Assembly (NCBI RefSeq): GCF_000188155.2
Contig: NZ_KE124774.1
Location: forward strand, 1,494,356 to 1,558,355
DNA length: 64,000 bases
Source: Methylocystis sp. ATCC 49242
Lineage (GTDB): Bacteria; Pseudomonadota; Alphaproteobacteria; Rhizobiales; Beijerinckiaceae
Direction: 5' to 3'
In this document: positions 42,062 through 49,993 of the stretch, piece after piece
Layout of the letters: each line of letters opens with the position of its first letter
Numbering within the stretch: the first letter of the stretch is position 1
Translations under genes and position numbers: made by a program
The notes under the pieces: generated by a model
Seen by the model: only the letters and a program-made list of their open reading frames with translations
The model's database searches: none
Told to the model about the DNA's origin: nothing

Positions 42062-42913
42062 TCAGATTTCCTTTACCCCGATAAGGCGCCGCAGTCGATC
42101 ATAGCTGAAAACTGGTCCATCGCGACAGATGAACACTGGCCCGAATTGACAATGCCCGCAATGTCCGATGGCGCATTTCATATTGCGCTCCATCGACAGA
42201 TAGATCGCTTCGTCTCCAACGCCCGCCTCACGAAGCGAAGATGCGACGACGCGCATCATCACCTCGGGACCGCACACCATCGCGATGGTTTCCTGCGGAT
42301 TGATTTGCGTTCGCGAGATGAGCTTGGTGACGGCGCCGACATGCCCGTACCATTCGGAGGCGGCATGATCGACCGTCGCCTCGACGTCGATATCGAAACG
42401 GCCACGCCAGCTCTCGACCTCACGCCGGTACAGAATGTCCTCTGGCGTTCGCGAACCATAAAGGAGCGTGACCTTGCCGTAGTTTCCCCGTTCGCGAAGG
42501 AGGTGATAAATCGCGGGGCGCAACGGCGCCAGACCCAGTCCGCCAGCCACGAGAATGACGTCCTTGCCGCGCGCCTCAATCAACGGCCAGCCTACGCCGA
42601 ATGGTCCGCGCACGCCCATCGGATCGCCGGGTTTGAGCTGCGTCAACGCCGTGGACACCGGCCCGACAGCGCGAATGGTATGAATGAGGCCGCCATCCGC
42701 TGGATCGCCGCTGATGCTGATCGCAGCCTCACCGACGCCAAACGCCGTAAGCATATTGAACTGGCCGGGCGAAAAGATTTCAGGCGCTCCGCCTTCCATT
42801 TCGAGTTCCAGCGTCCATGCCTGCGGCGCGTCACGACGCCGGCGCAAGACATGGGCCACTCGCGGAATCATTGCCGTTGCGGCGTCCGCCGCGCGTGTCG
42901 CGACGTCAGACAT
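42062..42913 (-). CDS. hydG: hydrogenase FAD/NAD(P)-binding subunit (HydG type)
   Basis: A 283-residue flavoprotein linking the hydrogenase to NAD(P)H. The ferredoxin-reductase-like FAD domain is at about 15-105 ([27 protein letters not shown]), the NAD(P) domain at about 110-230 ([41 protein letters not shown]). A [2Fe-2S] site at the C-terminus uses Cys247, Cys252, Cys255 and Cys263. The same architecture occurs in PyrK and the gamma subunit of Pyrococcus sulfhydrogenase. Overlaps the CNB gene by eight bases. Confidence 0.93.
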   Translation of the reverse strand: MSDVATRAADAATAMIPRVAHVLRRRRDAPQAWTLELEMEGGAPEIFSPGQFNMLTAFGVGEAAISISGDPADGGLIHTIRAVGPVSTALTQLKPGDPMGVRGPFGVGWPLIEARGKDVILVAGGLGLAPLRPAIYHLLRERGNYGKVTLLYGSRTPEDILYRREVESWRGRFDIDVEATVDHAASEWYGHVGAVTKLISRTQINPQETIAMVCGPEVMMRVVASSLREAGVGDEAIYLSMERNMKCAIGHCGHCQFGPVFICRDGPVFSYDRLRRLIGVKEI

Positions 42914-43382
42914 GGGAGCCGTAGATGTCCAGCATTTGCATACGCGTCGAATGCAGCCGCTCGATCAGCACCGCCATGAGGCGCTTCGACAATTCATAAC
43001 CGAGATCATGATCCGCCTCACATTTGTTGCGCAGACACGCAGCGTCTATCGCGATGGCGCGGGTGAGCTCGAGCGCCTTGGCGTCATATGTCCATTGGTA
43101 GGGCGGAACGAGCCATGTTACGCCGAACACCTCCCCGGCGCCGAGCGTCAGAAATGTCGCGGCGCTACGGCCAGGCGCCGATATCTGGAGCGCGATGCGG
43201 CCTTGCCGGACCAGATAGAGTTGATCGGCGGGTTCGCCTTCGTGGAAGATATATTGGCCGGCCTCGAAGCGGACATTCTTGGCGCAGCCGCAAGCGAGCT
43301 TGCAAAAGCCCTCGTCGAGATCGGCGAAAAACGGGTGCTCGTGAAGAATGCGTTCGAGTGTCTCCAAGGCCTCGCTCCTCAA
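42906..43382 (-). CDS. cyclic-nucleotide-binding-fold protein in hydrogenase operon
   Basis: A 158-residue protein with the CNB beta-roll and no DNA-binding domain. FADLDEGFCKLACGC leads into EAGQYIFHEGEPADQLYLVRQGRIAL (about 42-67) and TFLTLGAGEVFGVTWL near 78-93. The phosphate cassette departs from the cAMP-binding consensus: the FGE, small residue and Arg are replaced (FGVTWLVPPYQW), so it may not bind cAMP. It overlaps both hydB and hydG, so it is made with the enzyme. A structural or redox-sensing subunit is more likely than a transcription factor; this is inference. Confidence 0.88.
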   Translation of the reverse strand: MRSEALETLERILHEHPFFADLDEGFCKLACGCAKNVRFEAGQYIFHEGEPADQLYLVRQGRIALQISAPGRSAATFLTLGAGEVFGVTWLVPPYQWTYDAKALELTRAIAIDAACLRNKCEADHDLGYELSKRLMAVLIERLHSTRMQMLDIYGSHV

Positions 43383-44500
43383 ATTTGCTCACTATCGTGG
43401 ATTGCGTGCGCTTCTTCGGTAATATCGATCCCCACCGGACACCATGTGATGCAACGGCCACATCCGACACATCCGGAGGAACCAAACTGGTCGAACCATG
43501 TCGAAAGCTTGTGCGTCATCCATTGGCGATATCTCGCCGCAACGCTAGAACGGACGCTTCCACCATGGATATATGAAAAATCCATCGTAAAACAGGAATC
43601 CCATCGCCGCTCCCGTGCGGATTCCACGCCTTTCAGATCGCTGACTTCATCGACCGACGTGCAAAAACAGGTAGGACACGCCATTGTGCAATTGGCGCAG
43701 GAGAGACAGCGCTCCGCAACCTCGTTCCAACGCGGATGTTGGAGATTGCGCGAGAGGAGCTGATGCAGGTCGACGGCGGGCATTTCGCGTCCCATGTTCG
43801 CCGCGGTCCGCTGAACAACGGCCCGCGCCCCGTCGACTTCCGCTGCACTCGCGGGACGATTAGGCAATTCCTCAAGAATCTCCCGCCCCGCCTGCGAACC
43901 GGCTTCGATCACAAATGAATGTCCGTCGTCGGAGATGAGTTCCGTAAGGGCGAGATCGAAATCGCCGTCGACTTCCGGCCCCGTTCCCATGGAGGCGCAG
44001 AAACAGGAGCCTCCCGCCTTCCCGCAATTCACCGCCACAAGAAAAGCGCCCTCGCGTCGCGCACGATAATGCGGGTCGACATATTCGCCGCCCAGCATCA
44101 CCCGGTCCTGAATGGCGATTGCGTGAAGTTCACAGGCGCGAACGCCGATGAACGCCAGTTCCTGCGCCGCAGTCTCGGCCGGCTCGACCTTGACCTGATC
44201 GCCGTATCTTTCGGCCCGCCAAAGACGCAGCTTCGGCGGATGGAGAAAACTCTTCCAAGAGTGCGGACCGACCGCATAGCCGAACAATGCGCCGTCGTCG
44301 CGGCGCCTCAGGTGATAGCGGCCCGCGTCCTGATCGTCGGTGAAGCCGGCGGGGAGATCATCGACAGCGGCAATGTCGTCATATGCGATGACTTTGTCGC
44401 GAAGCGTCGGACCGATCACGCGGCGCCCGCGGCGTTGCAACGCGTCTATCAACGCCTGCAAACCCTCTATCGTCATGACGTAGTGTTCAGTCGGCCGCAT
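43379..44500 (-). CDS. hydB: hydrogenase Fe-S subunit (HydB type)
   Basis: A 373-residue electron-transfer subunit. Two [4Fe-4S] motifs lie near the C-terminus: CLSCANCTMACPTCFC at about 266-281 and CVGCGRCITWCPVGID at about 341-356. The N-terminal domain resembles anaerobic sulfite reductase subunit A. It heads the leftward operon hydB-CNB-hydG-hydD-hydA-protease, the BGDA order of the Pyrococcus group 3b enzyme with CNB inserted. AAGGAAAG lies three bases before the ATG. No nickel-insertion genes (hyp) are in the window, so they must lie elsewhere. Confidence 0.93.
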   Translation of the reverse strand: MRPTEHYVMTIEGLQALIDALQRRGRRVIGPTLRDKVIAYDDIAAVDDLPAGFTDDQDAGRYHLRRRDDGALFGYAVGPHSWKSFLHPPKLRLWRAERYGDQVKVEPAETAAQELAFIGVRACELHAIAIQDRVMLGGEYVDPHYRARREGAFLVAVNCGKAGGSCFCASMGTGPEVDGDFDLALTELISDDGHSFVIEAGSQAGREILEELPNRPASAAEVDGARAVVQRTAANMGREMPAVDLHQLLSRNLQHPRWNEVAERCLSCANCTMACPTCFCTSVDEVSDLKGVESARERRWDSCFTMDFSYIHGGSVRSSVAARYRQWMTHKLSTWFDQFGSSGCVGCGRCITWCPVGIDITEEAHAIHDSEQI

Positions 44501-44925
44501 CTTCTTTCCTTGAAGGCATTATTGATGGAACCCCGGTTGCGCTTCAAAGCGGTTCTTTGTCGCTGCTTCTAACCGTGGCGAAACGCCAATTTCCCGGAGC
44601 TTAGATCACGAATTTGAAATTCCAATATCAGCGGGCTTCGGAAGGCGCGGAGATGCGACGCTCGGGCCGCTGCGGCTCCCGTCCGGCCACGATCGAAAAA
44701 CGCTGGCACAACGAGACGAAAGCTGAGCGCATGTATTCGAGTGACACGAGGCTGTGTTCTATAATCAATCCTTGCATACCATGCCCACGCTCTGGTTATT
44801 GGCTCCGATTTTAGCGCCGGTCACTGGTCCCCTCGCTTTTTTCAATTTTGGCGCTTTTCATCAATCCAAATATCATTAGCTTTGACTTGCATCTTTACCG
44901 TAACCCAAGCATGAGGGACAATGAA
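44501..44925. other. region upstream of the hydrogenase operon
   Basis: About 425 bases with no supported gene. It must contain the hydrogenase promoter. I looked for a sigma-54 -24/-12 site and for an FNR-type palindrome reading towards hydB and saw neither in good form. GC falls towards the right. Confidence 0.4.
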
Positions 44926-45033
44926 ATGATCCAACATAGCGGGACTTCTATGTTCAAAGCAGTCGGGTTTGTTGTCGCAATATTGGCGTTTTTTCTTGTC
45001 GTTATGCATCAGGCAGCTCAGATATTCCGCTAG
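44926..45033 (+). CDS. short single-pass membrane peptide
   Basis: A 35-residue peptide with one membrane helix (AVGFVVAILAFFLVVMHQAA, about 12-31) and a short Arg-ended tail. AGGGA lies eight bases before the ATG at 44926, better than the two upstream ATGs at 44911 and 44921. Too short for any family call; the tail and helix pattern recall small accessory peptides. Confidence 0.5.
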   Translation: MIQHSGTSMFKAVGFVVAILAFFLVVMHQAAQIFR

Positions 45034-45453
45034 AAATACGTAAACAAAAATATATTCAGGGTTTAAGCTTCTACAGCCGAGGGTTCAGGATATTCGTCGA
45101 TAAAGACGTTGTGGCGACTCCAGCCTGCGGTCGCCATATCCGGTGACGGCGGAGACGTGGTTGGACATTGTTTAGTCTCCGCCGTCACAAAATATTTCTG
45201 CATTTCTCATATTTTTAACCTTCCCGGAAAGTGAACGGACAGTTCCACCCGCCGCTGCATTCGCGCCGTTCGCGCGTCAATTCGACGCCCCATGCGAACG
45301 ATTGCTCGAATGTCCCAGCTTTGCAGTCACCAAAAACCATGCATTAAGTCCGTCGCCGCCCGCGCGGTCGCCGCGGTGTCGTCCGCCGCAGGGCGGGCCG
45401 CAGCGGCGTGAAAGACGCCGGCGAATTTCACGGGAGGCGCAGGAAATCGGCGG
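45034..45453. other. intergenic region with long hairpin
   Basis: About 420 bases without a supported gene. The left half is AT-rich and holds the 14-bp hairpin described at 45143-45188. The right half is GC-rich and overlaps short open frames that show no coding character. Confidence 0.4.
45143..45188. repeat. 14-bp perfect inverted repeat
   Basis: GTGACGGCGGAGAC at 45143-45156 is matched perfectly by GTCTCCGCCGTCAC at 45175-45188, with an 18-base AT-rich loop and AAAATATTT following. A bidirectional terminator is possible, but the loop is long and there is no continuous T-run; an operator or RNA stem is the alternative. Confidence 0.6.
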
Positions 45454-46593
45454 ATGCGGAACACAGTTCAGCAAGAAAAAACGCAGTGCCCGAGCCAGGG
45501 GGATTGCGCGAGCCCATCGGCCGCCGAACAGCCTCCGAAGGGCATGAACATTCTCCTGCTCGGCGGCTCCAATGCGGGCCTGAGGGACGGCTGGGCCACG
45601 CAACTGCAGATGCGGGCGGGTGCGCATGTCGTGGAAAACAGATTCCTCGGCGCGGTGGGTTCGCTTTACGGCCTCATGGCGCTGCTGAAGCATCTGCGCG
45701 AGGGCGCCGCTCTTCCGGACCTTGTCGTCTTCGAATATTGCCTCAACGATGTGCTTCTGGTCGACGCCGGCGTTCTCAGGGAGCCGCTGATCGTCGATAC
45801 GCTCGACGCGATCGTGAATCTCTGCGCGGACGCGCGTCTTCCACTGCTGTTTCTCTGCCTCGAACCCCGGCCCGACGGCCCGAGACAATCGCGTAAAGCG
45901 CTCGCGCGCGTGCAGCCGCTTTACATGGCGGCGGCGCGGCGCGCGGGCGCGCCCTGTCTCTGGCTCAACGAAATCTTCAACGACGAATTGACGAAAGCGG
46001 ACTACCAGGACGAGAACCATCTCACGCCGGCGGCTTCCGCGCGCGTCGCGGAAGCCGTGCTGGCGTCGATCGGCGCGGGCGCCTCGACCCCGCGGCGGAT
46101 CTCCGTGGAATCGCCGCGTTTCGATTACGTCGACGCGACGCAGGCGCGCACGCAGGGACCCTGTCATTTGCGGCCTCTCACGACGCGCGTATTCGCCGGG
46201 CCTTTTCTCGACATCGCGCGCGGCGGCGCGAGCTTCTGGACAGGTGACGGACGACTTGTCGGATTGATGCTGCAATCGACCGAAACGAGCGGCGTTTATC
46301 TCATTCGCGCGCAGAGCGGGACCTATCGCAAGAATCCCTGCTCCCGGATGCAAGAGATCGTAAGGAATCTGGTGCTGCTTCATTACACGTCGCGCGTCAT
46401 TTCAGTTCACGGCGAAGTGGAAATCTCCATGCCGGACAATGAAGCGCGTCTCATGAACGTTGCCGAGGACCGCACATTGCTTGCGGTCCCCCCTGCTGCG
46501 CCCTTCGCGGCGCAAAGGCTCGAGATTCACGGCGTGATGTTCTGGCGCCCGCGTTCGATGCTTCATCGCCTGCGCGCGTATTTTTCACGCTGA
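45454..46593 (+). CDS. SGNH/GDSL-family hydrolase
   Basis: A 379-residue protein with an SGNH hydrolase domain in its first 210 residues: LLLGGSNAGLRDG (about 33-45) has the block I Ser, EYCLNDVLL near 92-100 the Asn of block III, and DENHLTPAASARV near 190-202 the catalytic Asp and His. The C-terminal 170 residues lack a recognised domain and may bind carbohydrate. Start: ATG 45454 with AGGAAA upstream; ATG 45544 directly before the domain is the alternative. Substrate, perhaps an acylated polysaccharide, unknown. Confidence 0.78.
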   Translation: MRNTVQQEKTQCPSQGDCASPSAAEQPPKGMNILLLGGSNAGLRDGWATQLQMRAGAHVVENRFLGAVGSLYGLMALLKHLREGAALPDLVVFEYCLNDVLLVDAGVLREPLIVDTLDAIVNLCADARLPLLFLCLEPRPDGPRQSRKALARVQPLYMAAARRAGAPCLWLNEIFNDELTKADYQDENHLTPAASARVAEAVLASIGAGASTPRRISVESPRFDYVDATQARTQGPCHLRPLTTRVFAGPFLDIARGGASFWTGDGRLVGLMLQSTETSGVYLIRAQSGTYRKNPCSRMQEIVRNLVLLHYTSRVISVHGEVEISMPDNEARLMNVAEDRTLLAVPPAAPFAAQRLEIHGVMFWRPRSMLHRLRAYFSR

Positions 46594-46595
46594 AG

Positions 46596-47396
46596 CTACA
46601 TCAGCCGGTTGGCGTTCTGCAGTCGCAGGATGAGGCTGAAATCGACGCCGACCGGCCCATCCGCCCCGAGCAGCGAGGCGCCGTAGAGAATGGCGTTTGA
46701 CGACGCCGTCGCCGACGATACCGTTCCCTGATTCTGCATGTCGTACATCGCCGAAAAACGCGCGATGAAGGCGGTTAGCTTCTTGGGGTCCTTGAAGTCC
46801 TCAACGTTCACCTTGGCTTTCAGCAGCCGCGCCTGCGTATCGATATTCTGCGCGGAGGTTCTCGGCGAAATGTCGAGCGCGGTCTGCACGACCTGCACCA
46901 GCTTCTTGTCGGCGAGAACGCCATAAATGCTGGTCAGGCCCGGCGCCTTTTCGCGGAAATAGAGAGCAAGCTCCACGCCCGGATTCCGCTTGCCCTGCTC
47001 GGCCTGCATCGCCTGCTCGACGAAACGGGCGGTGACATCCTGGATGAGTGTGGCGGAAGGAACGCCGGCGCCCTTGGCCGAGAAATCGAATGCCTTGGCG
47101 AAAGCGAGGATGTTCGGGTTGTTGAGCGTTCTCGCGAGCGCCTTGGGATCATCGACGCCTTGCTCCATCACCTTGCGCATCAGGCCGATCGCAAATGTTC
47201 TGTCGCCGAGACCAAAGGCCTTCATGGCGTAGTTGAACAGGCGTCGATCCTTGAGAAAGGCCTCTATCGACGTCGCCTTGCCGATATTCTCCTTGAAATA
47301 TTTCGTCTCGAGCGCAACGTCCGGCGCCTTGGCGGTGATCGACCGCCACCTGCCGAGATCATTGGCGATGGAAAGATATGATGCAATCGTCGTCAT
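46596..47396 (-). CDS. DUF1217 protein
   Basis: A 266-residue soluble, mostly helical protein of the DUF1217 family, which occurs in flagellated alphaproteobacteria. TIASYLSIANDLGRW at the start is the family's N-terminus; IEAFLKDRRLFNYAMKAFGL near 45-64 and LNNPNILAFAKAFDF near 92-106 are further signatures. A link to flagellar or surface structures has been suggested for some members; no flagellar gene is near. I used ATG 47396 rather than the longer frame, since the family begins there. Confidence 0.8.
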   Translation of the reverse strand: MTTIASYLSIANDLGRWRSITAKAPDVALETKYFKENIGKATSIEAFLKDRRLFNYAMKAFGLGDRTFAIGLMRKVMEQGVDDPKALARTLNNPNILAFAKAFDFSAKGAGVPSATLIQDVTARFVEQAMQAEQGKRNPGVELALYFREKAPGLTSIYGVLADKKLVQVVQTALDISPRTSAQNIDTQARLLKAKVNVEDFKDPKKLTAFIARFSAMYDMQNQGTVSSATASSNAILYGASLLGADGPVGVDFSLILRLQNANRLM

Positions 47397-47552
47397 CGCA
47401 TGCGCCTTCGCAAAGGGCGCGCCGAACCACGCGCGCCCGTCTCGAAAGTCACGGTTAGCAGACAAGGCTTTACGGAAAACTACGAGACCAGATAAATACG
47501 GCTCATGTCGACATTAATACTGCGCTTTACTGCGCACGACGCACGGGGAGCG

Positions 47553-48380
47553 TCATTTCTTGCAGGGCGGCGTCGGCGAGATTGTCAACTCGCTCATCTC
47601 GCCCTTCAGGACGAAGTCCCCGTAATCGAGCTTCAGGGCGCGCGACACCCCGTTCTCGTAGAGGTCGAATGACAGAACGTAAATGGGCTGGCCGTCGCGT
47701 TTTCCGGGCTCGAAATAGGAAACCGCCACCGGCCAGCGGGCCATGCCCTTGAGCGCGTCCGCCTGCGCGGCCTTCTCCTGCGCGGGCGCCCCGATTGGCT
47801 TGCCGATGAGCGTCAATGTGTCGAAAGCCTTGTCGCCCTCGCCGGTGCCGTCATAGACGCGGGCCTCGATCAGCGTTTCGCCAGCGCGCGCGGCGGCTAT
47901 CACGCGGCGCAGATGTTCCGTAGGAAACAGCGTCGGACCATCGATCTGCAAATGAGCGCGTTTGGGCTTGGCGATGTCTATCGAAATGCCCGAATTCTTT
48001 GTTTTCTGCGCCTTGCCGTCGATCGCCTCGGTGGACGAGTTGTCGACCTTTGTTTCGATCTTGAAGCGATAATCCGCGCCGTCCGGCGCTTCGAAGGTCG
48101 CCGAACGCATGTCGGAGAGTTTCGCGGCCCCCTCAGCGGGCTGAAGTTCGGTGATCTGGCGGAAATTCTGCACGTATCCGTCACAGGCCGAGCCGGAGAA
48201 ATCGAAGGCGATTCGCCCGCGCGCCTGCGCCGGCGCCTTGGCGCCCGAGCCTTTCGCCAGGGTCAGATCGTAAACCGCGCGATGCGACGCAAGCGGAACC
48301 TGCGTCTCCGCCTTCGCGAAAGGAAGCGGCAGAAGCGTGAGTGCGCAGGCGCCGGCGGCAAACGCGCGAAAAAGGATCAT
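47553..48380 (-). CDS. EipB-like envelope integrity protein (DUF1849)
   Basis: A 275-residue periplasmic protein with a signal peptide (GACALTLLPLPFAKA, cleavage near 24). The family signature LASHRAVYDLTLAKG begins at about 30. Two conserved cysteines, in GSACDGY near 65 and PPCKK at the C-terminus, would form the single disulfide seen in Brucella EipB, whose spiral beta fold holds the envelope together. ATG 48380 gives a proper signal peptide; the longer frame does not. Confidence 0.87.
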   Translation of the reverse strand: MILFRAFAAGACALTLLPLPFAKAETQVPLASHRAVYDLTLAKGSGAKAPAQARGRIAFDFSGSACDGYVQNFRQITELQPAEGAAKLSDMRSATFEAPDGADYRFKIETKVDNSSTEAIDGKAQKTKNSGISIDIAKPKRAHLQIDGPTLFPTEHLRRVIAAARAGETLIEARVYDGTGEGDKAFDTLTLIGKPIGAPAQEKAAQADALKGMARWPVAVSYFEPGKRDGQPIYVLSFDLYENGVSRALKLDYGDFVLKGEMSELTISPTPPCKK

Positions 48381-48510
48381 GGAACTCGTCTCGATGCGGC
48401 GAACGCGCGCCTGGGGCCTGCGCGCGCAGCCATTGCGTCGCGCGCGCGACGAAATTAGGGTCGTGGCCGGCATGGAGCAAATGATTTTGTAGATGGGGGG
48501 CGCGCCAGGC

Positions 48511-48993
48511 ATGACGACTGCATCGGAAACCACGCCGCTCGCGCGGCTCGCCGCCCTCGGGCTGACCTTGCCGGCTGCGGCGGCGCCGGTCGCCAATTAT
48601 GTTCCCTGTTCGCGCGCGGGAAACCTGCTGTTCGTATCCGGGCAGTTGCCGATAGGCGCCGGCGGGATAGACCCCGCCCACAAAGGCAAGCTCGGCGCAG
48701 GCGTCTCTCTCGAAGCCGGACAGGCGGCGGCGCGCCAGGCGGCGCTCAATGTTCTGGCGCAGGCCGACGCCGCGGTCGGCGATCTCGCCCGGCTACGCGC
48801 GGTGCGCATCGGCGGCTACGTCAATTGTGCGCCGGATTTTGGTTCGGTCCCGCAGGTCGTCAACGGCGCCTCCGATCTCTTCGCCGCCGTCCTCGGCGAC
48901 AATGGCAGGCATGCGCGTTTCGCTGTCGGCGTGGCGCAACTTCCGCTCGACGCCGCTGTCGAAGTCGAAGGGATTTTCGAGATCCTCGCGTGA
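48511..48993 (+). CDS. RidA/YjgF-family protein
   Basis: A 160-residue trimeric protein of the RidA superfamily, a longer subgroup (YjgH/RutC-like). GNLLFVSGQLPIG at about 41-53 and VRIGGYVNCAPDFGSVPQVVNGASDL near 99-124 are typical; VEVEGIFEILA ends the chain. RidA proper deaminates reactive enamines made by PLP enzymes, but the Arg of true RidA is not evident at the expected position, so the role may differ. Start ATG 48511; the stop overlaps the GDPD start (GTGA). Confidence 0.85.
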   Translation: MTTASETTPLARLAALGLTLPAAAAPVANYVPCSRAGNLLFVSGQLPIGAGGIDPAHKGKLGAGVSLEAGQAAARQAALNVLAQADAAVGDLARLRAVRIGGYVNCAPDFGSVPQVVNGASDLFAAVLGDNGRHARFAVGVAQLPLDAAVEVEGIFEILA

Positions 48994-49757
48994 ACGCGCG
49001 CAACCACGCATGGATCGCCGCGCGACCCGTTGCGCATCGCGGCTTGCACGACGCGGCGCGGGGAATCATCGAAAATTCGATCGCCGCTGCGCGCTCGGCG
49101 GTCGCCGCAGGTTACGCCATTGAGTGCGACGTCCAGCGCACGAAGGACGGCGAGCTCGTGGTCTTCCACGATGAGCGCCTTGAGCGACTGACCGAAAGCG
49201 CCGGCAGGGTCTGCGATTTCACGGCCGACGCCTTGGCGCGGATCGCCTTGCGCGGCTCCAGCGAAAAGATCCCGCGTCTCGCCGACTTCCTCGCAGCGAT
49301 CGGCGGCAACACGCCGCTCGTCGTCGAGATCAAGAGCGACTTCGATGGCGATCTGACCGCGGCGCGGCGGGCGGCCGCACTGCTCGCGCATTATCATGGG
49401 CCGGTCGCCGTCGAAAGCTTCGATCCCGAGCCCATGTCATTCTTACGCGAAAACGCCGAAGCGCTCGGCGTCTCACATATACCGCTCGGCATGGTCGCGG
49501 AGGCGCGTTACGATGAAGACGATTGGCCTGCGCTGACAGCGGCGAAGCGCGCCGAACTGACGCATTTTCTGCATTATTCCCGCACGCGCCCCGACTTCAT
49601 TTCATGGAATGTCGCCGACCTGCCGCACGCTGTTCCGCTACTCGCGCGCGAAGGTCTCCATATTCCGGTTACGACCTGGACCGTGCGCTCGCGCGAGCAG
49701 GCCGGGCGCGCGAGACAATGGACCGATCAGATCATTTTCGAGGGCTTCGCGCCATAA
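48990..49757 (+). CDS. glycerophosphodiester phosphodiesterase
   Basis: A 255-residue GDPD-family enzyme that hydrolyses deacylated phospholipids to glycerol 3-phosphate and alcohol. The catalytic His pair is in VAHRG (about 14-18) and VVFHDERL near 57-64, and the metal Glu-Asp pair in ENSIAA and ECDVQRTKDG near 45-54; EIKSD near 112-116 supplies a further metal carboxylate. No signal peptide, so cytoplasmic. Start is GTG overlapping the RidA-like stop; cotranscribed. Confidence 0.9.
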   Translation: MNARNHAWIAARPVAHRGLHDAARGIIENSIAAARSAVAAGYAIECDVQRTKDGELVVFHDERLERLTESAGRVCDFTADALARIALRGSSEKIPRLADFLAAIGGNTPLVVEIKSDFDGDLTAARRAAALLAHYHGPVAVESFDPEPMSFLRENAEALGVSHIPLGMVAEARYDEDDWPALTAAKRAELTHFLHYSRTRPDFISWNVADLPHAVPLLAREGLHIPVTTWTVRSREQAGRARQWTDQIIFEGFAP

Positions 49758-49993
49758 AGCAGTAGAGGCGTCCGGCGGCGCCAATCACGCGGCGCATCTG
49801 CGCAATATCGCGCAAGGACAGGCTTCTGGCGCGCCGCTATTTTCACAAGGCCTGCAAGCTCGATCCGGATTTCGCGGCCTGTGATTTCGCCCGTTCGGAG
49901 CTTCACGAGATGGACAGGAAATGACGCTCGATATTTGAAATGACGTTCCCCGGGCGAGCGGCGCAAATGCGCCCGCCCGGGAAAGTTGGCAGG

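Noticed and set aside
44614-44814. 66-codon frame upstream of the hydrogenase operon
   Set aside because: No ribosome binding site and no protein character; the region is more likely promoter DNA.
49764-49924. Short plus-strand frame ending HEMDRK after the GDPD gene
   Set aside because: The translation looks protein-like (Cys- and Asp-containing helix), but there is no start codon and no family match. It may be the 3' scrap of a lost gene.
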